This document shows positions 52,250-62,082 of a stretch of DNA of 64,000 bases, piece by piece. Within the stretch, counting starts at the first letter, position 1. Each line of letters starts with the position of its first letter. The notes under the pieces were generated by a model. That model ran no database searches, was not told the DNA's origin, and saw nothing but the letters and a program-made list of their open reading frames with translations. Origin of the DNA: Desulfitobacterium hafniense DCB-2 (GTDB lineage Bacteria; Bacillota; Desulfitobacteriia; Desulfitobacteriales; Desulfitobacteriaceae); the NCBI RefSeq assembly GCF_000021925.1, contig NC_011830.1, positions 3,259,001 to 3,323,000 of the forward strand, read 5' to 3'. The position numbers and the translations under genes are program-made.

Positions 52250-53308
52250 TTAGCCCATCCAGGATAATACTTCGGCAATGGGAAGCGCTTGGCATAAATG
52301 CCAATCCCGCCCTACCATTGATGTAGCATAGAACAGGGAATTCCAGATGCTTTCAGCCGTTATTTCCACCACTGCTTTAAAAAAGGGATCCAGCTCCCAA
52401 TCGCTGAGCGGTGCTTCAAATTCCAAGCCGGTGTTGCTGACCATCAAGCAAAACTCTCCGCTCCCCATCCGCGATATGCCCCCCGTCCGGCCTAATCCCA
52501 TAGGGGCCCTTGCCGCCAGCATATGCAGTTGCCGGCAACTGAGAGGAGCATCCGTCATACCCACTAAAATAAGAGAGCCTGGAACCTGGCAAAGCATTTC
52601 TTGCAGGTTAGCCCTCTTCATCATTAAACCTATCGGAACACCGTTGATAAGCATATCTTCTAAATGCCCAAAGTTGGTCAAGGCCAACATACCCACCCGA
52701 TAATCTTTGCCCTGGCTGGGAACAATACGTGAAGCACTGCCAATCCCGCCTTTCAGCTGAAATAAGCACATTCCCACTCCCGCCCCCACACATCCCTGAG
52801 CCAGCGGGCCTGCCGCGGCACGGTTCAGGGCTAAAATCCCATCCCAGGGCTTCACATGGCGGCCACGGATATCATTCAGATAGGAGTCATCGCATTCGAA
52901 AACCACCAAATTAGGGGTTCGGGCATCATGGCCTATCTCCGGATTTTCCTGCAGCAAATAAGTCAGCATTCCTTGAGCTGCGTCATAGACACTCAAGGTA
53001 TTAGTTAAGAAAATGGGAGAATTCAGCAGACCGGTCTCTTGGATATAAGGCACACCCAGAGACTTGCCAAAACCATTCATGACGTGAATTCCCGCCCGGC
53101 AGGGCTCACGATAGATATTCCCCGGGTGAGGACGAATGGCTGTAATGCCGGTGCGGACAGGACCCACGCCGGGAATGAGGGGACCGTAACCTTTGATTAA
53201 AGAAACATGACCCACCAAGACTCCGGGCACATCCGTGATATCGTTATGTAATCCAGGTGCCAGCTCCCCCATCCATAAGCCGCAGGACCGGGCACTTCGC
53301 CGCTCCAT
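52250..53308 (-). CDS. DmpA/S58-family aminopeptidase
   Basis: 352 aa, a self-processing Ntn-type peptidase family. The N-terminal part has NDITDVPGVLVGHV, TGITAIRPHPG and NGFGKSLGVPYI. The nucleophile/autocleavage site is visible as G-S in QVPGSLILVGMTDAPL, giving alpha and beta chains. Relatives cleave D-Ala or beta-Ala N-termini. It is 47 bp after a TetR regulator, likely its controller. GGGGGTGG precedes the ATG. Confidence 0.9.
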   Translation of the reverse strand: MERRSARSCGLWMGELAPGLHNDITDVPGVLVGHVSLIKGYGPLIPGVGPVRTGITAIRPHPGNIYREPCRAGIHVMNGFGKSLGVPYIQETGLLNSPIFLTNTLSVYDAAQGMLTYLLQENPEIGHDARTPNLVVFECDDSYLNDIRGRHVKPWDGILALNRAAAGPLAQGCVGAGVGMCLFQLKGGIGSASRIVPSQGKDYRVGMLALTNFGHLEDMLINGVPIGLMMKRANLQEMLCQVPGSLILVGMTDAPLSCRQLHMLAARAPMGLGRTGGISRMGSGEFCLMVSNTGLEFEAPLSDWELDPFFKAVVEITAESIWNSLFYATSMVGRDWHLCQALPIAEVLSWMG

Positions 53309-53355
53309 TTATACCACCCCCTGACACTTTATGCGTCCTGGGGGATAGATTAGTA

Positions 53356-53934
53356 CTAGGCTCTAAGCTTCCGTTCACTCAGTCCTTCAAAAAAGAGATT
53401 AAGGACATCCTCCATCTCTTTCTCTAAATCCCCTTCTCCTGTAACAAACCAATGCAGAAAATGCTGCAGCACCATACCCTGCAGGCTTTCTGCCAAAAAG
53501 ACCGGATCATAGCGTTTATTAATTTCGCCAATACGCTGGCCATGGCTGATAATACCGATAATTCCATAGTGCAAGCCTTTATCCAGCTCAGCTTCTTCCC
53601 TGTTTTTAAGCGCCACCCAGGCTAATTCCCTTTCCCGGATCATAAATTGAGACCAATTCCTCAGCACGTGAGCCAAACGTTCCTGAAGAGAGTACCCTGC
53701 CTCCCGGCCTGAAGCGATCAGTTCCTGATAGTTGCGCCGGGAATACTCCAAAACAACGGCCTCCTTGGATTGAAAGTAATTATAAAAGGTCCCCTTGCCT
53801 ACGTCAGCCAGTTGGGTAATCTGCTCCACTGAAGTTTGTTCATAGCCTTGTTGGCGAAAAAGCTCCATGGCACACTCATAAAGTCGGGTATACGTCTCCA
53901 GTTTCTTTCTCTCCCGGCGAGATAACTCAGACAT
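53356..53934 (-). CDS. TetR-family transcription regulator
   Basis: 192 aa from ATG 53934, six bases after AAAGGAGGA. The N-terminal helix-turn-helix (RLYECAMELFRQQGYEQTSVEQITQLADVGKGTFYNYFQSKEAVV) is standard, and the C-terminal helical domain is variable, so the ligand is unknown. It precedes the DmpA-type peptidase gene. A hairpin repeat (54033-54063) lies upstream and could be part of an operator. Confidence 0.93.
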   Translation of the reverse strand: MSELSRRERKKLETYTRLYECAMELFRQQGYEQTSVEQITQLADVGKGTFYNYFQSKEAVVLEYSRRNYQELIASGREAGYSLQERLAHVLRNWSQFMIRERELAWVALKNREEAELDKGLHYGIIGIISHGQRIGEINKRYDPVFLAESLQGMVLQHFLHWFVTGEGDLEKEMEDVLNLFFEGLSERKLRA

Positions 53935-54032
53935 ACTCAATCCTCCTTTTACAAATTAAAGAAAACCCGGCTTCGCCGTGCCTTAAACGCATACTTACGA
54001 AGGAGGCGAAGTCGCTGGTTGCCCTTATGCTT

Positions 54033-54063
54033 AGAAAGTATATAGCGCAAGCTTATACTTTCT
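54033..54063. repeat. Inverted repeat upstream of the TetR gene
   Basis: AGAAAGTATA (54033-54042) with TATACTTTCT (54054-54063), 11-nt loop. It lies about 100 bp upstream of the TetR start in a 336-bp gap that also has ACCGGT pairs near 54179. Possible operator. The gap otherwise shows no gene. Confidence 0.5.
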
Positions 54064-54270
54064 GATAGTGCCAGGGAAATAGCACCTCTTTCTTTATTCG
54101 TTATATTCCATTATTTTCCTTCTGCAAAAAGCCTTGTCCGGCATATTTTTCAGCATCCTGCCCCAGATATTGCTGACACCGGTTCTAACACCGGTCAATG
54201 TACAATCAGCAGGGTCCGTTGTAAAATGGTATAAAAGGTATCAGCAAATACTGAGTTTCAGGGGGTCTCC

Positions 54271-54756
54271 ATGTTTTACCGCATCCATCAATTTTGGCAA
54301 GCCATCCACCCCATCATCACAGAAGATGAACTGGCCTGGGTCATATCCCTGCTGCCCGCCCCAAGCCTTGCTCTGTTCCAAGGTCAGCCCCTTCCGGAAC
54401 AGCGTCATGCACTGGATGTGGCACAGGACTTATGGAGTTCCGGGATTCGGGACTCACATCTTCTTATCGCTGCTCTTCTTCATGATTGCGGCAAGACAAG
54501 ATATCCTCTCCAACTATGGGAGCGGGTTGCGATTGTTTTGCTGCAAAAGGCACCCCGCAAAATTTGGCATACTTTAAGCCGCTCCTCCCTCCCACTTGCC
54601 GCCTCCTTGCAGGCGGCTGAAGCTCATCCGCTTTGGGGAGCGGAAATGGCGTCACACCTCGGTTTAGACCCCCGCATCGTCGAGCTGATCAGGGAACATC
54701 ACACACCTCACAGCCAGGAAGGATATTTGCTTTACCAGGCGGATAACCGGCACTAG
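54271..54756 (+). CDS. HD-domain phosphohydrolase (161 aa)
   Basis: Stand-alone HD domain: H near HALDVA, HD in LLHDCGKTRYP, a second His pair in EAHPLWGAEMASHL and HH in IREHHTPHS, so metal ligands are intact. Similar in size to small bacterial HD hydrolases. GGGGG precedes the ATG. Single gene, convergent with the coiled-coil protein. Confidence 0.82.
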   Translation: MFYRIHQFWQAIHPIITEDELAWVISLLPAPSLALFQGQPLPEQRHALDVAQDLWSSGIRDSHLLIAALLHDCGKTRYPLQLWERVAIVLLQKAPRKIWHTLSRSSLPLAASLQAAEAHPLWGAEMASHLGLDPRIVELIREHHTPHSQEGYLLYQADNRH

Positions 54757-54804
54757 TACTCTATAACGCCTAATTCTTCACATATTAAAATTAATCAAGA
54801 ATAG

Positions 54805-54843
54805 CAAAAGAGAAGGCTTCTTAAATTTTAAGCCTTCTCTTTG
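54805..54843 (-). terminator. Terminator overlapping the coiled-coil gene end
   Basis: 13-bp stem AAAGAGAAGGCTT/AAGCCTTCTCTTT with U-rich 3' end on the minus strand. The stop codon of the 102-aa gene lies within the stem. Confidence 0.88.
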
Positions 54844-55136
54844 TATTCCTCAATTTTTTCCTGCAACTGAACGATCTCCCGATTCTTGGAGAAAATCCAT
54901 TTGGCAAACCGTGTATTGTCCCGTTGCAAGCGGATATTTTCCTTTTCCAGCTTATGAATGAGAGCGACTTTTTCCCTCTCTACTTTTTCCAGCAGATTCA
55001 TAAGGACTCTGCGGCTGACTCTTAGATGCTCCACCCGCTGTTCCAATTCACCGATTCGTCCTTTGGCAGCCCTGAGTTCTTCGCGAAGATTTTTGACTTC
55101 TTCATGAATCTCCAAGTCCCTGTCCCCCTTAGCCAT
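54828..55136 (-). CDS. Coiled-coil protein (102 aa)
   Basis: Almost entirely heptad-repeating coiled coil (EVKNLREELRAAKGRIGELEQ, VLMNLLEKVEREKVALIHKLEKENIRLQ). No other motif. It follows an aminotransferase by 36 bp and ends in an overlapping terminator. Function unknown; probably a structural or partner-binding protein. Confidence 0.72.
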   Translation of the reverse strand: MAKGDRDLEIHEEVKNLREELRAAKGRIGELEQRVEHLRVSRRVLMNLLEKVEREKVALIHKLEKENIRLQRDNTRFAKWIFSKNREIVQLQEKIEEYKEKA

Positions 55137-55172
55137 AGTCTACATAGGTATTCTATGCCAAGGTTGAACTTT

Positions 55173-56339
55173 TTAACCCTGGGCAGCCAGAAACTCTTGA
55201 ACCCGCCGCACAGCCTCCTGCAAGACTTCCTGATCCTGGACCATGCCAATCCGCACATACCCTTCTCCATATTCCCCAAAGGCAACACCGGGGACGACAA
55301 TGACACCGGCCTCCCGGGCTAAGGCGAAGGCAAAGCTGCGGGAATCCTGTGCTGTGGGTACCGGAGCCCAAATAAACATGGAGCCTCGGGGAGAGGGCAT
55401 GGACCACCCTGCCTGAGCACACCCCTTAACCCAGATATCTCTCCGTTCCTGATAGGCCCGGCGGTTTTGTTCAACATTTTCCTGAGAGGCACTGAGGGCA
55501 TAGGCACCCGCCTGCAGGGCAGGCTCAAATACCCCGTAGTCGATATTCGATTTCAGCTCAGCCAAGGCCCCGATGATTTCCCCATTGCCCACCGCAAATC
55601 CCAGTCTGACCCCTGCCAAATTGTAGGTTTTGGAGACGGAGTGAAATTCAATCCCCACTTCTTTGGCCCCCGGAACCTGAAGGAAGCTCACGGGACGGTA
55701 ACCGTCAAAGGCTAACTCCGAGTAGGCGGCGTCATGACACACCACAATCCTGTTCCTCCGGGCAAAATCAACAACTTCTTCGAAAAAGGACAAAGGCGCC
55801 ACCGCCGCAGTGGGGTTGTTAGGGTAATTAAGAAACATGATTTTAGCTTGTTGGGCCACCTCATCCTCAATGGCCGACAGATCCGGCAAAAAGCCGTTTT
55901 CCTCCCTTAAAGGCAGAGCAACCTTTTCTCCTCCGGCCAGGACTAATCCCGCCGTGTAGATGGGGTACCCCGGATCAGGTATTAAAGCCACATCTCCGGG
56001 ATCGCACAGAGCTAAAAAGATATGGGCAAGCCCGTCCTGAGAACCCATTAAAGGAAGCACTTCTTTTTCCGGGTCCAAATTGACGCCAAAGCGCTCTTTG
56101 TACCACCGGGCACATCCTGACCGAAAGCTTTCTGTCCCCCGGGTCAGAGTGTAGCCATAACTCCCGCCGTCAAGGACCCCTTCAGCCAGGACCTTGCGAA
56201 TCTCTGCGGAGGGGGAGCGGTCAGGGCTGCCGATGCTAAGATTAATCAGCTGTTTACCAGCCTTCTCCAACTCTTTTCTTAAATCGTCCATTTCTGTAAA
56301 TACAGATGCTCCTAAACTGCTTAAACGCCGCGCTTTCAA
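55173..56339 (-). CDS. Class I/II PLP aminotransferase
   Basis: 388 aa from TTG 56339 (GGGAGGT six bases upstream). Typical fold-type I: SIGSPDRSPSAEI near the N-terminus, LNYPNNPTAAV, and the PLP lysine in SVSKTYNLAGVRLGFAVGN; the Arg carboxylate site is in the C-terminal GYVRIGMV. It resembles LL-diaminopimelate or aspartate-type aminotransferases. The substrate is not determined by context. Confidence 0.9.
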   Translation of the reverse strand: MKARRLSSLGASVFTEMDDLRKELEKAGKQLINLSIGSPDRSPSAEIRKVLAEGVLDGGSYGYTLTRGTESFRSGCARWYKERFGVNLDPEKEVLPLMGSQDGLAHIFLALCDPGDVALIPDPGYPIYTAGLVLAGGEKVALPLREENGFLPDLSAIEDEVAQQAKIMFLNYPNNPTAAVAPLSFFEEVVDFARRNRIVVCHDAAYSELAFDGYRPVSFLQVPGAKEVGIEFHSVSKTYNLAGVRLGFAVGNGEIIGALAELKSNIDYGVFEPALQAGAYALSASQENVEQNRRAYQERRDIWVKGCAQAGWSMPSPRGSMFIWAPVPTAQDSRSFAFALAREAGVIVVPGVAFGEYGEGYVRIGMVQDQEVLQEAVRRVQEFLAAQG

Positions 56340-56375
56340 TACCTTACCTCCCACCCTTTTGCCTCTTTCAGTGAT

Positions 56376-57236
56376 TTAGATATGATGCGAACAGGCCAAA
56401 TTGGCCAAATTGCGGATTTCTTCCACGACTCCATAGGTAGTTCCCCAGCCGCCTAAACGAACACCTGGCTTGCGCTTTTCCCCATGAAAATCTGAACCAC
56501 CTGTCATCAGCAATCCGTATTCTTTAGCTATAGCCCGGTATTTCTTTTCATCTTCAAGGGTGTGTTCAGAGTGGCTTACCTCAACTCCTTGCAGCCCTGC
56601 TTTGACCCATTGCTCAATTCCTTTTTCCAATTTATAGATGCCGGGATGAGCCAATACGGCAACACCACCGGCTTTGCGGATAAGCACGATTCCCTCTTCC
56701 GGGGTTATTTTTAAACGGGGAACATAGGCCGGCCCTCCGGTTCCTATATAGCGATCAAAAGCTTCAGCAATAGAGTTCACTATTCCTTTATCAACAAGAA
56801 CCTGAGCAATATGGGGTCTCCCCACAGATTCCCCCTTGGTGATTCTTTCAACCTCAGCTTTCTGAATAGGTATCCCTAAATCCTGCAATTTTTCAATAAT
56901 CGTATAGACTCTTTTAAAGCGAGCCTCCCTTAGTTCGGAAAGTTTGTCTTCAAGGATCGTCCCTTGGGGATTCATCTCGTAACCGAGAATATGAACTTCG
57001 ACACCAGCCCACTCCGTATTGAGCTCGACTCCTCTGAGGATGTCCACATTGAAATGCTTGCCTGCTTGGCTGGCCTTTTCCCAGCCGCTTAGGGTATCGT
57101 GATCCGTTATTCCTACCGCCTTAAGTCCTAATTCCGCGGCCTGCTTAACCAGCTCCCAGGGCGTAAGCAGCCCATCGGATGCACTGGTATGGCAATGCAA
57201 ATCAGCTTCCGGATATCTAAGTTTAACTTCGGGCAT
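56376..57236 (-). CDS. PHP-domain phosphoesterase
   Basis: 286 aa from ATG 57236 (GAGGTAAAGG upstream). The PHP motifs are clear: ADLHCHTSASDG near residue 10, ITDHDTLSGW, HILGYEM and a HPGIYK segment, then SDFHGEKRKPG at the end. Related proteins are 3',5'-nucleotide phosphatases (RNase AM/YciV). Co-oriented with the dipeptidase and aminotransferase genes. Confidence 0.9.
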   Translation of the reverse strand: MPEVKLRYPEADLHCHTSASDGLLTPWELVKQAAELGLKAVGITDHDTLSGWEKASQAGKHFNVDILRGVELNTEWAGVEVHILGYEMNPQGTILEDKLSELREARFKRVYTIIEKLQDLGIPIQKAEVERITKGESVGRPHIAQVLVDKGIVNSIAEAFDRYIGTGGPAYVPRLKITPEEGIVLIRKAGGVAVLAHPGIYKLEKGIEQWVKAGLQGVEVSHSEHTLEDEKKYRAIAKEYGLLMTGGSDFHGEKRKPGVRLGGWGTTYGVVEEIRNLANLACSHHI

Positions 57237-57269
57237 GACCTTTACCTCTTTCCAGGGAATATACACTGA

Positions 57270-58217
57270 CTATTTTAACACGGTAGAGAGCAAACGCATA
57301 AAGTTTTTATACATTATTTTCTCGATTTCCTCATCGTTAAACCCAGCGAGGTGCAAGGCCTCAGCTAAATCGCCATATTTGTCCGCCCCTTCAAGACCCG
57401 TAGGAGTGGAATCGATGCCGTCAAAATCCGAACCCAAGCCAATTGCGTCGACTCCCGCCACTTCCGCAATATATTGGATATGGCGCACCACATCTTGAAG
57501 GCTGGCTTTAGGCTCCTGAGTTAAGAATCCCGGATAAAAATTCACACCGACTACTCCCCCGTTTTGAGCAAGGGCCTTAAGCTGTTCATCGGTGAGATTG
57601 CGGGGGTGAGGACAAAGAGCATAGGCACAGGAATGAGAAGCCAGGATAGGTTGGCTGCTGAGCTTAAGGACATGCCAAAACCCCGCTTCATTAAGATGGG
57701 ATACATCGATCAGCATCCCCAGTTCATTCATCCGTTGAATGACTTTCTCACCGAATTGGGTCAGGGCGCTTTGAGTCAGTTCCCCGGCGCCGTCGGCAAT
57801 GGCATTTCTCTGATTCCAGGTCAGACCTAAGGCACGCACCCCTAATTCATAGATAATATCCAGGAGAAACAGGCTGCTGCCTAAAATCTCTCCCCCTTCA
57901 ATACTTAATAAGCAGCCCACTTGAGAAGGAGCGAGGCGCCGCAAATCCTCTGCTTGTCTGACCAAAACCACACTCTCCCCATTGATCTGAATAAATCGGT
58001 GGACAGCATGAATGAGCTCCAATCCTCTCAGAGTGCCTCTCTCCGGTTTATATTGGCTCTCAATGAAAGCAGCCATGAACTGGAGCATGACTTTGCCCTC
58101 TTTGGCTCTTTGGATATCCCAATGTCCTCCCTCCAGAGGGGTGGTCAGACTTCTTTTTCCCTCTAAAAAGTCGAGAATACTGTCACAATGACCATCGATG
58201 ACCCAAACATCCTTCAT
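57270..58217 (-). CDS. Membrane dipeptidase (renal dipeptidase family)
   Basis: 315 aa with zinc ligands DGHCD, E in SIEGGE, H in DVSHLNEAGF, and HSCAY, plus GSDFDGID. A cytoplasmic or exported metallopeptidase for dipeptides including D-residues. Contains no signal peptide. It is separated by 106 bp (hairpin 58245-58272) from spoVS and precedes the PHP gene. Confidence 0.93.
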   Translation of the reverse strand: MKDVWVIDGHCDSILDFLEGKRSLTTPLEGGHWDIQRAKEGKVMLQFMAAFIESQYKPERGTLRGLELIHAVHRFIQINGESVVLVRQAEDLRRLAPSQVGCLLSIEGGEILGSSLFLLDIIYELGVRALGLTWNQRNAIADGAGELTQSALTQFGEKVIQRMNELGMLIDVSHLNEAGFWHVLKLSSQPILASHSCAYALCPHPRNLTDEQLKALAQNGGVVGVNFYPGFLTQEPKASLQDVVRHIQYIAEVAGVDAIGLGSDFDGIDSTPTGLEGADKYGDLAEALHLAGFNDEEIEKIMYKNFMRLLSTVLK

Positions 58218-58244
58218 ACTTTATCCTCCCTTACACAATCAGAA

Positions 58245-58272
58245 ACACCTGCCGCTTTAAGCCAACAGGTGT
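58245..58272 (-). terminator. Hairpin after spoVS
   Basis: 7-bp stem ACACCTG/CAGGTGT with a 14-nt loop and weak U-tract on the minus strand, 52 bp past the spoVS stop. Confidence 0.5.
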
Positions 58273-58323
58273 CCTGCTTTAAAACCATGAACACTTAAAA
58301 ATACAATCTCCTACCAAACTTTC

Positions 58324-58584
58324 TCAACGTGGTTCTACAATTAGTTTTATTGCCGTTCGCTCTTCCCCGTCAATTTGTATGTCGGTGAAAGCAGGAATAC
58401 ATACAAGATCGACTCCGCTGGGGGCAACAAACCCTCTGGCAATAGCTACGGCCTTTACAGCTTGATTGAGTGCACCTGCACCAATGGCCTGCAACTCCGC
58501 ACCTCCCCTCTCACGGAGCACACCAGCCAAAGCACCTGCGACAGAATTTGGACTTGATTTTGCTGAGACTTTTAACACATCCAT
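58324..58584 (-). CDS. spoVS: Stage V sporulation protein S
   Basis: 86 aa from ATG 58584 with AGGAGG upstream, matching SpoVS end to end (LKVSAKSSPNSVAGALAGV, AIGAGALNQAVKAVAIARG, IPAFTDIQIDGEERTAIKLIVEP). A small Alba-related protein needed for spore-coat and septation steps. The frame is open a further 46 codons to a GTG (58722) that overlaps the ymdB stop, but that extension has no family support or strong ribosome site. Confidence 0.96.
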   Translation of the reverse strand: MDVLKVSAKSSPNSVAGALAGVLRERGGAELQAIGAGALNQAVKAVAIARGFVAPSGVDLVCIPAFTDIQIDGEERTAIKLIVEPR

Positions 58585-58718
58585 GAACGACAACCTCCTG
58601 TTCGAATCACTGACAGATATTCCTAACACACTAAGTGTATTCTCCAGAAGGTGGAAAAAATCCTCTTTTTTCTGAGAGCTTTCAGACTTTTTTAAATATT
58701 TTTTCCTATCGTCAAAAT

Positions 58719-59495
58719 TCACTCTTTTACCCGTTGAATAGGTGCGATGGAGCGGGCTTTTCCTGTGGTCTCATCCACATCGAGCACAACGGCATTAAGC
58801 TGTATGGGGCCTGCCGCTAATTCAAATTTAGCGGGAAGTTGGGTCAAAAATCGATTAATGATAGTTTCTTTTTTAACCCCTAAAACAGAATCCCGGGGTC
58901 CGGTCATCCCCACGTCCGTGATATAGGCAGTTCCTTGGTGCAGCAAGCGGGCATCTGCCGTCTGGATATGGGTATGAGTCCCCAAGACAGCGGAAACTTT
59001 GCCATCCAGGAACCAACCCAAGGCCACCTTCTCCGAGGTAGCTTCGGCATGAAAATCAACGATGATGACAGGGGTCTCCTGCCGCATCTCATTAATCCAG
59101 CGAATAGCGCCGCTGAAGGGATCCTCAAGACTATTGAGGAATACCCGGCCGGAAAGATTAAGCACCCCGACCTTCTTACCCTTTGTCCTTATGTAACCAT
59201 ACCCTTTACCCGGTGCGCCCACCGGATAATTGGCCGGCCTGATCAAACGGGCTTCCTGGTCAATAAACTTCATGATGCTCCGCTGATCCCAGACATGATT
59301 GCCCATGGTGATAAATTCGATGCCATCGTCGTAAAGCTCTTCGGCTACTTCCTTGGTTAAGCCTTTACCTCCGGCGGCGTTTTCACCATTAGCTATGGTT
59401 AAATCTATCCCATACTCTTTGATAAGCGGTTTGAGCAACACCTTAATCGCCTCACGGCCAGGATTACCAACAATGTCGCCAATAAATAGTATATT
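58719..59495 (-). CDS. ymdB: YmdB-family metallophosphoesterase
   Basis: 258 aa from GTG 59495 (GGGGAT upstream), which gives MNILFIGDIVG, the usual N-terminus. Metal and catalytic residues: GDIVGNPGREA, NGENAAGG, GNHVWD, DFHAEATSEK and GTHTHIQTAD. Bacillus YmdB is a cyclic-nucleotide phosphodiesterase that controls biofilm and motility choices. The order rny - unknown - ymdB - spoVS is conserved in Firmicutes. Confidence 0.94.
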   Translation of the reverse strand, partial: NILFIGDIVGNPGREAIKVLLKPLIKEYGIDLTIANGENAAGGKGLTKEVAEELYDDGIEFITMGNHVWDQRSIMKFIDQEARLIRPANYPVGAPGKGYGYIRTKGKKVGVLNLSGRVFLNSLEDPFSGAIRWINEMRQETPVIIVDFHAEATSEKVALGWFLDGKVSAVLGTHTHIQTADARLLHQGTAYITDVGMTGPRDSVLGVKKETIINRFLTQLPAKFELAAGPIQLNAVVLDVDETTGKARSIAPIQRVKE

Positions 59496-59583
59496 CACTC
59501 CATAAATCCCCAATCATCCATCGATCCGATTATAGTATTGATATGCCCAAAAAAGAACCATCCAAAACCTACGCACATGATAT

Positions 59584-60096
59584 CTAGCTATTATAGACTA
59601 AAACCCTTCCTTCCTCCCGAACCGCAATAAACCCTTTTTCTAAGCGGCAGTCCCGGAAAGACTGGAGAATCTGTCCAATCACTTCCTCCTGAAAGATCTG
59701 CTCTTCCTCAGGAATCTCTGTATCATCATAGATTATGTTCTGAGCGATGTTTCTCACCAAATCAACGATCAGACCAATTTCCCTCTCGTTCATACTCTCA
59801 ACATCCCGGGTAATGGTCACTAAGGTTACACCGCTTTCCAGCTTATGTTCTATCCTGCAGATCCGCATGGAGTGGCCTTCTAATCTATGATAAGCCTTTA
59901 AAGCCTCTTGTAAGGTATCCATGAATTTTTCTCCCTGTTCGGGGCCCGACACCGTAAAGCGAAAGGTCAGGGCATGTTCCGGCTGTTGATAACGTACGGA
60001 GCATACCTCAGGATAGCGAATTAAAATGGATATCAGCAACCCAACTCCATCAGGTGCACATCCCCCATCTTTATAATGGAGGTTTAAACGTCCCAT
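59584..60096 (-). CDS. Conserved unknown between rny and ymdB (170 aa)
   Basis: 170 aa, mixed alpha/beta, with a Met start and no signal or membrane helix. It has a central acidic stretch (DDTEIPEEEQIFQEEVIGQ). Not recognised. Lying between rny and ymdB in the same direction, it may share their RNA/cyclic-nucleotide theme. Confidence 0.75.
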   Translation of the reverse strand: MGRLNLHYKDGGCAPDGVGLLISILIRYPEVCSVRYQQPEHALTFRFTVSGPEQGEKFMDTLQEALKAYHRLEGHSMRICRIEHKLESGVTLVTITRDVESMNEREIGLIVDLVRNIAQNIIYDDTEIPEEEQIFQEEVIGQILQSFRDCRLEKGFIAVREEGRVLVYNS

Positions 60097-60285
60097 AGTG
60101 TCATCCTCTTTCTCATCATACTGACTATTTGCTCTGCATATTTGCTGCTCATCACTCCATAATAATTCGTCAATTTCCGATAAACTCCTGCCTGGTGATT
60201 TCCGCCTTACTGTTACTTATAAAATTATAAAGGACAGGCGATGTTCTCACCTGTCCGCAATGTTCAAGATTCAACTATTCCATGA

Positions 60286-61836
60286 TTATTTGGCATAATC
60301 CACGGCACGAGTTTCACGAATGACGACAACCTTGATTTGACCTGGATATTCTAATTCATCCTCAATGCGTTTACTGATTTCCCGAGCCACTTTCGGAGCC
60401 AGAACATCATCGATCTTATCTGGTCTGACGATGATTCGAATCTCACGTCCTGCTTGAATCGCGTAGGATTTTTCCACACCATCATAGGTGTCGGCAATCT
60501 CTTCCAGCTTCTGCAGGCGCTTGATATAGGATTCGAGAGTCTCACGGCGAGCTCCTGGGCGAGCAGCTGAGACTGCGTCGGCGGCAGCCACTAAGACTGC
60601 TTCGATGGTCTTCGCTTCAACATCACCATGATGAGCTTCAATAGCATGAATAACTTCCCAAGATTCCTTATACTTCTTCGCTAGATCGACACCGATCTGA
60701 ACATGAGTCCCTTCAGTATCGTGATCCACAGCTTTGCCTAAGTCATGCAGCAAACCTGCCCGCTTGGCCAGCTGTACATCGACCCCCAGTTCGGCGGCCA
60801 TTAAACCTGCCAAATGGGATACCTCCATAGAATGCTTGAGGACATTTTGACCATAACTGGTTCTAAACTTCAATCGTCCTAAGAGGCGAATGATTTCAGG
60901 ATGTAAGCCATGCACTCCGGTTTCAAAGGTAGCTTGCTCTCCTTCTTCACGAATACGCTGATCCACCTCTTTTTGAGATTTCTCAACCATTTCTTCGATG
61001 CGAGCCGGGTGAATCCGTCCATCGGCAATCAGTTTTTCCAGGGCAACCCGGGCAACTTCTCTGCGGATGGGGTCAAACCCAGAGAGAATGACCGCTTCGG
61101 GAGTATCATCAATAATCAGATCGATACCTGTTAAGGTCTCCAGAGTCCGAATATTGCGTCCTTCCCGTCCGATAATGCGTCCCTTCATCTCATCACTGGG
61201 CAGGGCCACCACAGACACCGTGCTCTCGGCGACGTGATCCGCAGCACAACGCTGAATTGCCAAAGAGATAATGTTCTTAGCCCGCTTCTCTGCTTCTTCC
61301 TTAGCCTTCGTCTCAATATCTTTAATCATAATAGCGGATTCGTAACGAACTTCTTCTTCCACACTTTGCAGCAGAATTTGCTTCGCTTCTTCAGTGGATA
61401 AACCAGAGACCCGTTCTAATTCTTGTTTTTCTTTGGCTACAGTTTGCGTCAGGACCTCTTTGAGCTGATCCACTTCTTCTTCTTTACGATGAAGATTATC
61501 TTCCTTGCGCTCCAAAGACTCCATTTTGCGGTCTAAAGACTCTTCTTTTTGAATAACCCGTCTCTCCATCCGCTGAATCTCGTTGCGGCGTTCCCGTGAT
61601 TCTTTTTCCACTTCATTGCGGATATGCATGACTTCTTCTTTAGCGGCAATGACAGCTTCACGGCGTTTAGCCTCAGCGGCACCCTGAGCATTGTCGATGA
61701 CCCGTTTTGCCTCTTCTTCAGCTGAGCCGATGAGCTTTTCCGCGGCACTCTTACGAATAAGCCAACCTATAAAACCACCCACAAAAAGGGATACCACGAC
61801 TGCTACAACAATAAAGATTAATTCAGTTAGTTCCAA
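60286..61836 (-). CDS. rny: Ribonuclease Y
   Basis: 516 aa from TTG 61836 (AGGAGGTG upstream), giving an N-terminal membrane anchor ([21 protein letters not shown]). A long coiled coil follows, then a KH domain ([20 protein letters not shown]) and an HD domain ([39 protein letters not shown]). It starts mRNA turnover in Firmicutes. The first in-frame codon at 61860 has no better site. A leader with promoter and terminator lies upstream. Confidence 0.96.
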   Translation of the reverse strand: MELTELIFIVVAVVVSLFVGGFIGWLIRKSAAEKLIGSAEEEAKRVIDNAQGAAEAKRREAVIAAKEEVMHIRNEVEKESRERRNEIQRMERRVIQKEESLDRKMESLERKEDNLHRKEEEVDQLKEVLTQTVAKEKQELERVSGLSTEEAKQILLQSVEEEVRYESAIMIKDIETKAKEEAEKRAKNIISLAIQRCAADHVAESTVSVVALPSDEMKGRIIGREGRNIRTLETLTGIDLIIDDTPEAVILSGFDPIRREVARVALEKLIADGRIHPARIEEMVEKSQKEVDQRIREEGEQATFETGVHGLHPEIIRLLGRLKFRTSYGQNVLKHSMEVSHLAGLMAAELGVDVQLAKRAGLLHDLGKAVDHDTEGTHVQIGVDLAKKYKESWEVIHAIEAHHGDVEAKTIEAVLVAAADAVSAARPGARRETLESYIKRLQKLEEIADTYDGVEKSYAIQAGREIRIIVRPDKIDDVLAPKVAREISKRIEDELEYPGQIKVVVIRETRAVDYAK

Positions 61837-61901
61837 GTAGTTTTCACCTCCTAAACACATACTTATTTGGTTATCATTCTCCTAGTTCTCCCTATAAAAA
61901 C

Positions 61902-61925
61902 AAAAAAACTGGGACCATGCCAGTT
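61902..61925 (-). terminator. Terminator/attenuator in the rny leader
   Basis: Stem AACTGG/CCAGTT with a 7-nt loop and a U7 tract on the minus strand, located between the rny promoter and its start, so it could attenuate rny or end a short RNA. Confidence 0.75.
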
Positions 61926-62082
61926 CTTTAAAAGAAACCTTTAATTAAAGGCAAAATACATTGCCCCTTTTTCCTACAAACCTACACGCCGCTAGTCCGA
62001 TACCTCCATATATAATACTAACTACGATGCAATCTATAAGAAAACCTTAAAGGTCTGACTTTAAAAGAAACAGGCTCTTTTT

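Noticed and set aside
53941..54270. Possible small gene between the TetR and HD genes.
   Set aside because: Only short frames without good ribosome sites; the region is better seen as promoter DNA with an inverted repeat.
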